Positions 11,380 to 24,200 are shown, counted from the first letter of the stretch. The stretch: 64,000 bases of DNA from Phyto melanocephala (GCA_941918925.1 OW799233.1:135934533-135998532), one strand, 5' to 3'. The notes: a model not told the origin generated them from the letters alone. Translations and numbers: made by a program.

Positions 11380-12360
11380 GTTTAGACGATATATTCGACA
11401 GTGACGAATCTGAAAATACCCTTCACCATCATGTACATAGGTATAATCCCACATCGTAGCTTAACCTATAGTATTTCATGTTTTACTTATTATTTCCGAC
11501 GCTATCCTTGTATTTGAGTTTTGACGTAATTAACTGTATTCTTCTAGTCAAGCCCTTTCATTTGATACCCATTGATGGGGTTAAAAAAAATTTATCCGCC
11601 ATTTGCTTTTAGACGCCATCTTGGATTTTAATTTTTTTTTAATAATTTACTGTATTCTACTGGTCAAGCCCTTTCATTTGATACCAATATTGAAGTGGTT
11701 CAAGAAGTTACATTTTAAAATACCAGATTTGACGCATATATAAATTTATTGTTAGCCATTTTGTAGTGGCGGCCAACATTAATATAAATTTTTTTATAGT
11801 GCTTATATTGCGCTAGTCAAGTCCTTTCAGATGATACTAATCTTGACCCCCTCAGTTGTCTAGAAGCTGAAAAAAATTGATTTTCGTTTGTAAATTTTTG
11901 GAATATGGTATATTTAAAAAAAATTTTTGCCTATAATTTTACCGGTCACAGCCCGCTTTATCCAAAATTTTGCACGAATATCTCTTGAGGCATATAATAT
12001 AAAAATAGTAGCAAAGGTACCTATAAATTATTTTATGACTGAAAAACTTTAATTTTGGAGGAAAAATATGGGAAAAAAACAGAGGCAGTCGTGTTCATTT
12101 GCTCATATCTCAGAAAGTTATGGGGCGATTGTGCCGAAATTTAATAGCGATTCATTCCCGGATACTTCCAAAAGATTGATACTATACACAGATCTGAGGA
12201 ACATATGGTTGCTTCTAAAAGTCGATTTCAACCAACACACGGACAGATGGTCAGGGCTTAATCGACACCTCTATTCATAAGCTTTCAGAAAATATATACT
12301 TTATGGGGTCGGAAATGAAAATTGTAGAAATTACAAACGGAATGACAAAGGGTATAAAAA
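11380..12360 (-). mobile_element. INE-1/DINE-1-like element, copy 3 (reverse), with a foreign centre
   Basis: The right half (12090-12355) is a clear reverse copy: TCAGAAAGTTATGGGGCGAT, ATAAGCTTTCAGAAAATATA, CTTTATGGGGTCGG and TTACAAACGGAATGACAAAG. The left end TATTCGACAGTGACGAATCT and ATACCCTTCACC (11391-11430) is the other terminus. Between 11540 and 11850 the motif GTCAAGCCCTTTCATTTGAT occurs three times in degenerate form (near 11549, 11661 and 11817), which the other copies lack. Confidence 0.6.
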
Positions 12361-12549
12361 CACTTAGCATTTTCCGTTGCTTCTTTCATTTGCGTTCTCA
12401 CAGACGAACATGTTGTCGGCCACACTCCAATATAGTTGTTATTGTTTCCTTTTTATTTTTTTTTTTGTCAACAAAGCGTGACGCCCAACACTGAACACAA
12501 ACACGTTGCTATCTTTCCCGCCCGTAATATGCTTCCAAACTAAATGTTA

Positions 12550-13195
12550 AAGTGCGAGATAAACTAACATGCGAATTGTGAACGTCTATAGATAATACGA
12601 ATACCAAGCCCATCAAGCCATAATCAAAACGTGGAAGCTGACATATTATCCAAAATGGAAATATTTCAGAATAATATAACCTTGGAAAATGCTAAACCCT
12701 TTCAGCAATAAAAATAAACTTCGAGATTGGGCGATGGAGAAACACGTCAGAAAATGGCAAAATACTAATGTCGGTTAAGTGACAAACATAATATGTGGTG
12801 ACACAAAACTCGAAAAATCGAAGGAAATTCTGAAACAGATTAACTAGTGCAATAAGAGGTCACACGGAGATGAGAACCCATCTTCGCATGGGACTGTCAG
12901 ATGAAACAACATGCTGAGCATCCGAGGAAGAGGACGAGATTTTAGAACATTACTTTTGTCAATGTCCTGCGTTTGGGCGTATTAGTCGCGAAAACTTTAA
13001 CGTTGAACTATGCCGACTTTAAAATGCCTAAGGAATTAGAATTGGAGATCCATAAGGAATTACATTGAGTGATCGGGTTTATGACCTAGACGATATTTTG
13101 AATAAAATTAATATTAATGTTTTTATTAGGGGAATTTCGTTTCTTTATCTGCCATAGGATTGGGCTTTCAGTGCCCATATTCTTCAACTTAACCT
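12550..13195 (+). pseudogene. Non-LTR retrotransposon 3' end (RNase H/zinc-finger-like tail)
   Basis: Interrupted reading gives GHTEMRTHLRMGLSDETTC, then EEEDEILEHYFCQCPAFGRI. This matches the Cys/His-rich C-terminal block (G-H-x-x-x-x-x-H-x-x-x-x-G..C..C-x-x-E-E-E-T-x-E-H-x-x-C-x-C-P-A) of jockey/LOA/R1-type LINEs of flies. Upstream PLNNKLRDWAMEKHVRKW is compatible with the RNase H region. Several stops are present. The tail ends ATAGGATTGGGC, GTGCCCATATTCTTCAAC and CTTAACCTAA without a long poly(A). Confidence 0.7.
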
Positions 13196-16100
13196 AAATG
13201 CTATTTTTTTAAATGTTTGCCAGTCTAAACTTAGACTTTACATTTAAAAAATTGAGGAATATAACAAAACTGAAAAGACTAACGTTGAAATTAAAATAAA
13301 GCTAAATCAAAAAAATTAAAAAAACATTAAAACTGAAATAGAACATTCAAAAACTTATTTGAATGTTTTGAACTAGATCAAAGAAAAACTGGCATAAAGA
13401 CTAACTTTTAATGTTCTGTAAAAAGATAAGAAAAGAAAATATATTATCTGTAAATTGCTTTAAGTTATAAAATATGAATTTTCTTTCTGAGAGAAAAAAA
13501 ATATAATTATTTTGTAATAATGATGTTTAATATTTTTTACGTTTATGTATATGTTCTATTGTACTTGAAACAGCTGTTTAATATTTTTTACGTTTTTTGT
13601 TCACTTTCTGTTGTGAAAACTCAAACAAAGCTGCACAGAAAAGCTTTTCGAGTGACGATTAATTTAGTTTAGTGAGAGTAAAGATTTGTTACTTGCGTTT
13701 TGTTATTTATGTATACACTAAAATATAGTGATTGGAAGTAGTGAGAATAGAACATAACATAATAGAACAGCAAGTATAGATAGTGTTGTTTGCAATTGAC
13801 TTTTAGGCAATAAATCGTAAGTGTTTAGAGGTTACGAACATCAAGTACACTTAGTGCTTTTTACCCCTAAATTATTGAGTAAAGTAATATAATTTTAGTG
13901 GACACCAAGTCCACTGTTTAATACAAAAGGTTATACTAGTCATGTTGCAATGTAATTTTCTTGCATCAAATGAATTACTTTTTTTGTTGCTTTTGTGTTA
14001 AATAGGTTGCTTTGGTTTGTGGCTAATCGCATAAAAAAACCAACAAAAAAAGGTCAAAAATGGGCCAAATTTCAGAATCTTAGTGGACAGTTGTCATCAT
14101 TTCAAACGTACGTCGTTCCAACAATCTAAGAACGATATTTTTTAATTTTTAGCAAATAAAAGGTATTTGATATGATACTAAATTTTACATCCCTGCTTGC
14201 TACTCTAGTGCTGTCAAAGCATCGAGTACCGAGTCCTTTTTTTTGGTAATCAAAACTCTAAAGTATTTACTCGATACTTCAACAACTGTATTTTTAAAAC
14301 TATTCAAAGGAAAAACTTAACGGTTTAAATACAACTCTATAAAAACTGTAATTTGATTAAAATTTTTTTAACGAATGATAAAACTATTTTAGTGCGTCTT
14401 TTATAAAAGAAAACTTTATGTAAAAATATGCAAAATTTTTCAATTTAAAAAATCAGTTAAATGTATTGGTTAGAATCGAGTACCTGAATGAAAAGTAGTA
14501 TTTGAGTAGTATTAAGTAATGAAATGTAGTAGAATTTGCAAGCACTAGTTTACTTTCTTTCTGTGTATGCCACTGTGTTGGGCAGAGCAGTTAAAACAAA
14601 AGATTTAAGACACAAACGTACAATATTTCAAATCAACAATTGTAAACATATACATACATATACAAATAAATTTATATGCAGGCACAAATACAAGTACATA
14701 ATAATATGTGCACGGTATATTATAAATAATTTATTTAATAAACATTTGCTTTTAATATTTCAGTACAAATTTCTTATTTAGTGGTCCTAATCACTCACTG
14801 TCAATTAGAGTTAAAAAGCACAAACTGTTTTTCGAAAACATTAACTTAAAGAAATCACTATTATTAATATTATTATTTTTCATTTTCTCTAATACTTTAT
14901 TATTCACACAGTCATATTTAATGATTTATTTATAAAAAAGCACCAGTCTACGTCTTTAAATTTTCTTTAATTTAATAAATATTAACTATTTATATTAGTT
15001 TAAGTAGGAGTATTTAGTTATTTAACACACTTGATAAAGAACAAAATATATCATAAATCTAATGTATAAAAAAACATTTTTAAACAGTTTTTTTTAACAA
15101 CTACAGCAAAATTTTACCGTGTGTATTTGTGGACAAAGTAACAACAATAAAAAATAATAGAAATATTTAATAATAAACTACAAGTGGTTTTCTAGACGTA
15201 ACTACAACGTGTCGAATGTAATGGTTTTTTCTTTGGTTTTGGTGGTGTTTGTTAGTGGCTGCTCTGCTGTCTAGTATTATTAAATGTAAACTGATTTTGA
15301 GCAGCGGTCAATAAAATCTTAATACTCATGTGAATTTAAGTTTTATTTTTGTAACGAAAACACTGAGCTAATGAACGAACATAAGTGTAAAATAAAACAA
15401 ATAATAAATGTGCTTAGTAAAGATAATCAAAAAGAGAAGATGAAGAATAAGAGCAACAACCAAGAGCAAGTGGTGGTATTTCTTGAAAATTTAATCAGTT
15501 ATGAAACGTAAAGTACTTGGTAAAGTGATGAAAAATATTGAAATATTTTACACTAGAGACCCGACCTCGTTTTACATGGTTAAAACAAAATATACATATG
15601 CACGTGCTTGAAATGCGTTTATTGCTTATTCCATTTCTATTGCTAAGAGGTACTGAAGAGTTCTAAAAATAGAGACTAGAATTGTTAAAAAAAGTAAATC
15701 GCTGGTTCCAATGTAAACTTCTTCCAAAGTCACAAAAGAGCTATCTAGTCAATAAATCTAAGGTCACTAGTGCATTCCCAATGACAAGCACATGATAAAT
15801 GTTTATAAAATAGATAATAGTCTGGGGTATAATCTCAAAGTAGTACGGGTAACAAAGTTAGTAGTGAATCACTATAGAAATTTTCTACCGGGTTAATACA
15901 CCTTGATCTAAAATTTCTTAATCTTATTACTCATACATACTTACATACTTCGTTTCCCTCATGCTTCTTATTCGCCCAAATATTTTGTTGTTTTCTTTTC
16001 AAAACATTTTAAATTTTATTAAATTGTTGTTTGGTTTTATTTATTTTGTATTTACATTTTTTTTATTTTATTACGTATTTACAACAACAAGAGCAAAATA

Positions 16101-16490
16101 AATAAATGAGCTGTTTACAGAATAACAGCGAGCGATTTGAGTGAACCTTTTATATGGGTTTTGTTATTGACATTTTTAAATTTTCTCTCAACTTAAATAA
16201 ACGTCTTCTTTAAACCGATTTTTTTTTTAACTTGTAAGGTAATACAGAGAATATGGAAATGCATAAAAACAAACTAAAGTACATACAACATACGTGAATT
16301 TGTTGTTTGTGTGTATTAGTTGTTAGTTTAAGAGTTGACTATTTATTACACAAGTCAACAAATTTTTAAAATTTAAAATTTTGTTTGTTGTTAAATGTTA
16401 CATGCTTCGTAGAAAAATAAAAATTGGGTTTAACAATTAGTTAAGCATTTCTAAACAGAATAAAGATGTGCTTTTTTTGCATTTGTAACA

Positions 16491-17148
16491 CCCCTTTCGC
16501 ACTAGGCAAGTCACTTGCGCAAGAGACTTGCGCAAGTCATGTGTTTATAGACAAAAGGATTAAGGTCGGGTTAAGAGGAAGAAACTTGCTCTTATTTGAG
16601 TACACACTTGCCTGTACTCGGCAAGTACGAGCAAGTTTTTGTTGAGAAACCAAAAACAAAAAAGAAATAAAAACAAACAAGAGTGCTATATTCGGCCATG
16701 CCGAATCTTATATACTCTTCACAACGTGTAGTCATGCAACAACAATTGTTTATATCACCATTTATCTCATATGAAATACGTACATACATATAAAAAACAT
16801 ACATATATATAAACATTATTATAAATTTAGTTTACTTATGTGTTTAAAAAAATATAAATTAAAAGAAAATTTTAAAATAAAACAATAAAGATTTTAATAA
16901 TATATAAACAAATTTTTTTTTTGGCTCACTCTACCCAGTATACCACGTTTGTATGTATGTGTAGATAATTGTAGAAATTTCAAACGGAATGACAAACCTA
17001 TATATACCCTTTTTCACTGAGTGAAGATTATAATAAGTAAAAGAGAACGAAACTTTGGCAAGTCAATTGCTGAGTCTGAACGTGAAAGCAAGTACAAAGA
17101 AATATAAAAAACTAACTTGCGCAAGTGACTTGCCTAGTGCGAAAGGTG
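16491..17148 (+). mobile_element. hAT-like nonautonomous element, copy 1, flanked by TGTAACA(C) duplications
   Basis: Ends CCCCTTTCGCACTAGGCAAG and CTTGCCTAGTGCGAAAGGTG are inverted. Subterminal palindromes (AAGTCACTTGCGCAAG and relatives) repeat near both ends. TGTAACAC flanks both sides (16484-16491 and 17149-17156), a 7-8-bp target duplication typical of hAT elements. The middle (about 16678-17035) contains a reverse INE-1-like segment with GCTATATTCGGCCATGCCGA and CAAACGGAATGACAAACC. No transposase is present. The closest relative is the oppositely oriented copy at 17818-18515. Confidence 0.75.
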
Positions 17149-17817
17149 TGTAACACTCGATTTACACGATGATTTAAAAAGTCACGATGTTTTTTTTTGG
17201 TGATCGAGAAGAGCAGAGAAGAAAGAGTAGTAAGAAAATCATCACTTTTTCTATTTTTGAAGATTTTTTGTATTTCTCTTTTCACCCATTTGCGTTTTCT
17301 TGTTATGATTTTCTATTTTGTAATTCTTGAAGAGATACGTGCTTTTTTAAAAGAAATAAACAGAGGAAAATCTACTAAAAAATACTTTTTTTTTAAGTTA
17401 AATTTTTTATAAAAATAAATGATTTAATAAAACAATATTTTCCATTACAAATGTCTATGATTTCATTCAAAATTTGTATATTTTTTATATACGAAGTTTT
17501 TATTAAGAACTTGATTATAAGAGAGAAAAATCACAAGAAAATCATAAAAAAAAACTAACGTATAAATGAAGATATTTTGGTAGATTCTTTAAAAGAAAAT
17601 GAAAAAAATGCACGATTTTAAATCATCATTTAAATTGGTTTGAAAGTTCGAAAGAATACCACAAATAAAGCTAGTAAATCAGCTACATTTTTAACACTTG
17701 GAAATATTATATTATGTATATAAAAAAAAAATTCTTGTAGAACAGTGTTATTCTTGTCGTTGGTTTTTGAAGGTGTTTGTTTTTATTTTTATATTCGTTT
17801 TGTGATCTCATGTAATA

Positions 17818-18515
17818 CCCCTTTCGCATTGGGCAAGTCACTTGCTCAAGTTAGTTTTTTATTTTCTTTTATTTTTCTTTGAACTTGCTTTCATGTTCAG
17901 ACTCAGCAACTGACTTGCCCAAGTTTCGTTCTCTTTTACTTATTATACACACTTTTACTTATATATTTCACACAGTGAAAAAGGGTATATATAGGTTTGT
18001 CATTCCGTTTGAAATTTCTACAATTATCAATTATCTACACATACATACAAACGTGGTATACTGGTTAAAGTGAGCCAAAAAATTTTTTTTATTTTATATT
18101 TTATTCAAATTTTTATTGTTTTATTTTTAATTTTTCTTTTAATTTATTTTTTTTTTAAGCACATAAGTAAACTAAATGTATAATATTACAATGGGATGTT
18201 TTTATACATGTATGTTTTGTATGTACGTATTTCATATGAGATAAATGGTGACATAAACAATTGTTGTTGCATGACAACACGTTGTGAAGGGTATATAAGA
18301 TTCGGCATGGCCGAATATAGCACTCTTGTTTGTTTTTATTACTCTTTTGTTTTTGGTTTCTCAACAAAAACTTGCTCGTACTTGCCGAGTACAGGCAAGT
18401 GTGTACTCAAAAATGAGCAAGTTTCTTCCTCTTAACCCGACCTTACCCCTTTTGCCTATAAACACAACACTTGGGCAAGTCACTTGCGCAAGTGACTTGC
18501 CTAGTCTGAAAGCCG
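17818..18515 (-). mobile_element. hAT-like nonautonomous element, copy 2, inverted to copy 1
   Basis: This is the reverse complement of the 16491-17148 element almost throughout: CCCCTTTCGCATTGGGCAAG at its left, GACTTGCCTAGTCTGAAAGC at its right, and the same INE-1-like middle (about 17955-18335) including GGCATGGCCGAATATAGCAC. Flanks TGTAATA and TGTAAGT are only partly alike, so the target duplication has decayed or was never identical. Short open frames across its right part are not genes. Confidence 0.75.
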
Positions 18516-18545
18516 TGTAAGTTCAAAAAATAAACTCTTGAACAT

Positions 18546-18798
18546 ATGCTCAATTCACAAGCTGTCGTAGGAGTTGTACGTCGTAGTTGTTGCACACAAT
18601 TTTTTTTAAATTTCTACATTCATTTTTTATACAACAAAATTTTACATACTTACTTCCTCAACCGCGTATCTTAAAAAATAAAAAAATTTCGTACAAATAC
18701 ATCATAACTGGAAAAGAAAATACTATTGCCGTTTATTTTTTTGTAAACATAAATTTCTTAAAACCTTCGACTCCTATGACAGGTTGTGAATTGAGCAT
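18546..18798. mobile_element. 253-bp TIR element (MITE)
   Basis: ATGCTCAATTCACAAGCTGT followed by CGTAGGAGT at the left is mirrored by ACTCCTATGACAGG and TTGTGAATTGAGCAT at the right, giving about 29-base TIRs. The interior carries TTACTTCCTCAACCGCGTAT and CTTAAAAAATA, the same words that form the TIR of the element at 51294-51939. Confidence 0.7.
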
Positions 18799-19384
18799 TC
18801 TTTAAAAAGGTGCTTTTTTCATTTTGTGAGTGTGTGATTAAGTGATTATTTATTAAGTGATTTATTTATTTTTATTTTTTCATATTGTACTCTGTCAATA
18901 TTAAACTGACAAATTATGTTATAAGTTTTTACTTATTAGATATGCTATATTAATTATGATATTTTGTATAATTTAATAAAAAATTTCTACAAAATAACGA
19001 AAGTTTGCATATTTTTGTTCCCAATATGTTTTTATCGGCTGTGTAAGACTTGTTTTAGTTTTTTTTTTTTTGCTTATAAAAACAGAAAAATATCTATTTG
19101 TATTTGTGCTGTTATTAAAGGCACCTTCATTAAGAAATTTTAATTAATAGAATGTTAATGGTGGTTGTTTTTTTGCATAGATTAAAATTAATTGTTTGGT
19201 TTTTATAAACAGCAACACCAAAAAGTATGCTTTAAATATTTAAAAAATTTATTTAATGTATAAAAATAAGTTTTAAAAATAAATTTTGATGTCTTTTATA
19301 AAATAAGTTATTTCTTCATAGAGAATTGATAGACAATATTCGAAACATTTTATTTTAACAAAAAATTTTTGATACATTTACCAT

Positions 19385-19935
19385 TTATACGAAGGTTGCA
19401 ACTGACGTTTCTATAGTAAAGTTTGACATTTTTGACAATATACGTTTTCCGAAAGTTTTTACCTACAAATGTGATTTGTGTTGTTTACAGCAACTTAAAA
19501 AACTCATGCGATTACTTTTTACAAATTACAAAAGTGGATTAAATTAACAATAGCGCATCGACGAACTCAATTCGATTTTTAACGAATTTTTAGCAAATAA
19601 GCCATCAAAAACCAGTATTATCAATGGTTTATTGAATTCAAATCGGTTGTTTCGAAAAATATTAATGAAAATATATGGTAAAATGATACCGCAAGATCGT
19701 CATGTAACTTATCGTGAGAGTGGGACAACCTTAATTATTAGTGGGACAGCATACATTTAATATTGCATGAACATTTGACTGTAAAAAAGATTTGTTTGCG
19801 TTGGATCCTAAATGTCAATTGGTCGCAAGAAATTATCAAAAAATACGATCGCGGTACTTTAAAACGTGTGTATGACAAGTGACGAATCGTGGATCTAAGC
19901 ATATGATACCGTAAGTTAACAGCAGTCGACTGTAT
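19385..19935 (+). pseudogene. mariner (DD34D-type) transposase remnant
   Basis: GATACCGCAAGATCGTCATG and the following bases align in order with the better-preserved mariner at 34385-34640 (ILQDRxVTY, then SGxSIH, then the AAAATACGATCG and GACGAATCGTGGATCTA blocks). The latter encodes the DESW region holding the first catalytic Asp. Indels and stops break every frame. Both copies share the 5' words GCAACTGACGTT and CTATAG. Confidence 0.65.
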
Positions 19936-20055
19936 GTAAAAAAAAAAATTTATAATTTTATAATTTTTTTTTTAACAAAAAAATAAAAATACAATGGATT
20001 TTAAAAAGATATGTTTAATTATCTTATTTAAATGTTTTATTGCAATATTTAATTA

Positions 20056-20841
20056 CAGTCAAATCCCGATAATTCGTACCCCGATAAATCGTAATTCCCG
20101 ATAATTCGTAATAAACTGTCGGTCCCTTGAAAATATCTCGTTAATTCACAAAATTTCCATACATTTTGGTCCTCTCGCTAATTCGAATTTTTTTTTTCAA
20201 ATAAAATCTTCTTTACCTCTTATAAATCGTAATTGTTTGATAACTACCACTTATAATTCGTAATAAAAACAACAAAAACATGGAAAGAATGCTAAAAGCT
20301 AACAATATAAAAAGTGATGACGACGACGATGATGGCAACAACAAAGTTCCCTTTATGACGAATAAAGATGCAAAATTAGCAATTAATAAATTAATATTTT
20401 ATGTCGTCAATCATACTCTGGACGAAGAAATTTTGAATTCAATAATAAAAATAGAATTGAACAACCTCCGTGAGAAAAGTTTGAAACAAATTCAAATCAC
20501 CATTTTTTTTAAAAATTAATTTTAGATAATTTTAATATGTACATTATGTATTTTAGTTAAGAACATGAATTTGTCAGTTTTATTTTTATTTTCTTGTTTT
20601 TTTTTTACACGTATTTTATGCTAAGTAAATGAATTTGCTATTTTATTTTATATATTTATTTTATTTATTTTGTATTTTTTTAACAACGGTTTTTTATGTT
20701 TCTTTTCATCGTTTTAGTAAATAAATTGAAAACACCGGGTATTTCGTATTTATTTTATTTTAACCCCGTTAAATCGAAAACCCCTATAATTCGTAAGAAA
20801 TGGCCGGTCCCTTGCGATTACGAATTATCGGTATTTGACTG
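20056..20841 (+). mobile_element. pogo/Tigger-like TIR transposon remnant, TA-flanked
   Basis: CAGTCAAATCCCGATAATTC at the left is mirrored by GAATTATCGGTATTTGACTG at the right; both are bordered by TA (20054-20055 and 20842-20843). CAGT ends and a TA target site are typical of the pogo/Tigger branch of Tc1/mariner. The word GATAATTCGTA or variants recurs at least six times in the left 200 bases and several times, partly inverted, on the right. A small C-terminal transposase-like frame lies inside. Confidence 0.75.
20280..20519 (+). pseudogene. Putative pogo/Tigger transposase C-terminal fragment
   Basis: A 79-codon open frame starts MERMLKANNIKSDDDDDDGN and ends LREKSLKQIQITIFFKN. The ending recalls the C-terminus of Tigger/jerky-type transposases (basic residues then I-T-x-F-F/Y-K). 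The acidic run may be linker. Catalytic DDE residues, the helix-turn-helix and the upstream portion are all absent, so it cannot act as a transposase. Assignment rests mainly on the surrounding TIRs. Confidence 0.45.
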
Positions 20842-21261
20842 TAATTGTTTAGTTATTATATATTTTTTTTATTTTGTTATTATAAAATGTAAAAAAATTA
20901 TTAAATATGTAAAATTATTATGTTTAATAAAATTTATTTTATATTTAATGTTTATTTGTTGTGCCAAAATTTTTTGTATTCTTGCACTATAATTATAAGA
21001 CTAAAGCTCATTGTCGTAACTATGCCATTCTGGGAGATGCAATGCAGAAGATAATTTGCAAAAGGTAAGTGGTATATAATGTTTACTGCCAACATGATGA
21101 CGCCACATGCCATACACAGGGTTAAACAATAAAGGAAATATTTTGCGAACGTGTTATTTCAGAAAATCGTTCAACAAATTAGTCATTAGATCGTGCTATT
21201 CAACGAATTAGAAATATTTTCTCTATTGTTACGTGAAGTCATTGATTTATGTAAAAACATG

Positions 21262-21895
21262 TAAGAAAGCCATATTCGGCTGTGTCGAATTTAAAATGCC
21301 TTTCAGACAGTTTGTACTATCATGTACATATATATATGTATTAGCGACAGCTAGCTTTTGATGTTGTTTTAGCTGAATCAAAAATCAAAATATATATACA
21401 TACTTCATTGTGTCGCAAATTATTACTTATTGTAGCTGAGTAATTTTTATACAATAGCGATTTTGTTACTTACCCCCACTAACTGTGACCATAAGTTATT
21501 TAGGAAATCGATAATATGGACTTTTAATTGAAATTTTTTTAACATTTTTTTTTTGGCAGTCTTTATCAGTAATTGACACATTGAACAACAGAAGCTGTAA
21601 AATTTAACTTTGTTTGTGTAGAAAACAAAGGCAATCGTGTTTTTTCGCTCTTATCTTAGATCGTAATACGACCACTGATGGTTTAATAGCAAAATTATCG
21701 AAATCATATCTGATAAACTGATACAATCTAAGAGTTCAACAGGTTGATTTTAACATACACAAGGAGAGACGGACTCAGGATGCAGAATATATATACTTTA
21801 TGGGGTCGCAAACAAATACTGTAAAAATTACAAACAGAATGATAAACTTATATATATCCTTTTAAACTCTGCTGTGAAGGCTATAAAAAATAAAC
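21262..21895 (-). mobile_element. INE-1/DINE-1-like element, copy 4 (reverse), diverged
   Basis: The left end ATATTCGGCTGTGTCGAATT is the family's terminal hairpin. The right end has ATATATACTTTATGGGGTCG, then ATTACAAACAGAATGATAAA, the family's other terminus reversed. The GTCY region is reduced to AGAGACGGACTCAGG. The centre has a poorly conserved T-rich tract. Confidence 0.55.
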
Positions 21896-22181
21896 TTTAA
21901 ACGACTTAAAAGGCAAAATAGTGTTGACAATTGTCAAATGCAAAAACAATTGCGTAAAAATTGAAATTTTAGAATGAGCTTCAACAGTGTTGCCCACATG
22001 CTGAAATTCAAAAATAATTAAATTTATCTGATAAATATATTTATTCCTAAAAATAAAAAACACTTTACTGTGTAAAAAATTATTTTAAAGATCTCCGCTT
22101 CGAAAAAAAATTTAGTCAGAATATTCCTTCTATCACACAAACAAACTGCTGGTTTACTCCCAAAAAAATAAAAAGCAATAC

Positions 22182-22481
22182 CTACCTACATAATATTGCC
22201 ACAAAAATTTGTATCTTATTACATAACGCAGTGGCATTCATGCCACTGGCACCGTTATACAATAAACTAAAAACCACAACTAAAATAAACACTCTTGCAC
22301 AACAAACTTCGATATCAAACTGTATACATAAAAACATAGGTTTAGCTAGTCTTATGATTTGGGCTACTACTATCCTTTTCAAATATAGAAGGCACCAGTA
22401 TTTAATTTTACTTAACTGACACAAACACGACAACAAACCAAAGTTTATTGAATGCGCTAAATACGATTTTAAATGTAGCAT
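22182..22481 (-). other. Unassigned 99-codon open frame ending at a possible splice donor
   Basis: A frame of 99 codons in unusually AT-poor sequence for this intron, with a hydrophobic segment (RVFILVVVFSLLYNGASG). It ends where GTAGGTAGGT forms two potential donor sites. It matches no protein family I recognise. It could be a chance frame, part of an old repeat, or an alternative 5' exon of cindr. I do not claim a gene. Confidence 0.2.
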
Positions 22482-23635
22482 CTACAAAAGATATGCATTC
22501 TTTTTTGTTGATCATAATTGCAACTGTTGGAATCGCATACAAACCTTAAAAGTACAAACAATTTTTAGATTGTTAATTTTACTTTTTAAAATTTAGCGAA
22601 TAGTGCAATTCAGTATTTAGTCCTAATGGTTTTGCAAAAGGGTTAATTAAAAGTTTAGTTTTTTTCATCCAACAACAAAATGTTTAGGATTGCAATTTCT
22701 TAACTTTTGTAATTATGCAGATCTTAAACTTTATAGCTTAAATTTGAAATAGAACGCTCTTAAGTAGAACATTCACCGGAAAACAATAACAAAAAATAGC
22801 ACTTGCAAGATTATTCCTTGAATAGTAAATACCACTAATGTTTTCCACCGTTTTGTTTGTTATTCTGGTTTGTTGATGGTTTTAATATATTTTGGCACTG
22901 ACTTTTTTGTTTTGTTATAAAGGAAGAAACGGGTTTGTTAGCGAAGTGTACATACACTTTAAGAAAAAAATTAGTGATAATTTTGAAAAATGATTTGCCT
23001 AAAAAATGTTTAAAATTTTACATTTGATGTTTTTGATATTATTTTTTATTAACGAACTTTTTTATTAAACATATTTTTTAATTAATTAGAAAAAGCTTTT
23101 ATAATATTTTTATGGGTATTAAAGTTTCTTATAACTTTAATGTGAAGGTAAACCAGGAAAAAGAAATCAGCATTTTTTTGTTGCATAATTTAAATGTTAA
23201 GGCTGAAAAGATGAACTGTACGACTATATGTCAATAAATTACTTAAAAATTCTTATTTTAAACATAAAAAATATTTTTTTTTTCTTACAAAATTCTTTTA
23301 AAAATTCTAATTAATTTTGTTAAGATTCTAATCTCTTTTTGCACATTTTTTCGTGTTACCATACTTTTTATATTATGTTAAGTTAAGTAACCGATAGATG
23401 GCAGTACCCGTATGTTAAAAAGTTCTTGTTAACGATAAAGGTTGTTTTACTGTTATTCAATTTAAATTACGATAAGTGAAAAGGTCCGAAGACTCATCAT
23501 AATTACTTGTCATTTTCATACGGTAATATGAACCACTAGGTTCGCCCTCTGAATCACGATAAAGAACCTTGATATTCAGACGATGGTTCTTGTTCGTTTC
23601 TTCTACACTTTTAAATTTGTTTCACTATTTCTTGT

Positions 23636-24200
23636 TAATACCCTTCGCAATGAGTGTAAGGGTATATATAGGTTTGTCATTTCGTGTGAAATTTCTACAA
23701 TATTCATTTCTGACCCCATAAAATATATAGTTTCTGAAAGCTTATGAATAGGGGATTCGATGAAGCACTATCCGTCTGTCCATGTGTATGTTGAAATAAA
23801 CTTTTTGAAGCCTCTCGACATCGACCCGTGTACGATACCAAAATATTAGAAATATTCGAGAGCAGATCGGTATTGAAAATCAGAAAAAAAAAACAACTAA
23901 GATATGGTGAAAAAGCCTAGACTACCTTGTCTTTTCACAAAACATTAATGCAAACTGGATAATCGTATATAGGTTCGAATCCAAGATGAGGCAAACAAAA
24001 TTTTTATTTTTTATTTTTTTTATATATACATACATAAACTCAATTGATAATTTTACAATAGGATGTTTTTTTTGGAAACGGATAAAATCATTATAAAAAT
24101 AATGAAACATACATATATGTATGTACGTATTTCATATTAATGAGATGATACAATATAGTGCATATATAAAGCCTATAGTATAGTTCAGCACTTTGGTTAC
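23636..24200 (+). mobile_element. INE-1/DINE-1-like element, copy 5
   Basis: ATACCCTTCGCAATGAGTGT and AAGGGTATATATAGGTTTGT open the copy; GACCCCATAAAATATATAGT, GCTTATGAATAGGGGATTCG and TCCGTCTGTCC follow. At 23971-23992 GGTTCGAATCCAAGATGAGGC resembles a tRNA B box (GGTTCGAATCC) and precedes the T-rich tract, in the same orientation as copy 1. The 3' end near GAGATGATACAAT is degraded and lacks the hairpin. Confidence 0.6.

Noticed and set aside
17158..17640. Possible TIR element between the two hAT-like copies
   Set aside because: ATGATTTAAA-type words at each end match only loosely and are AT-rich; no target duplication.
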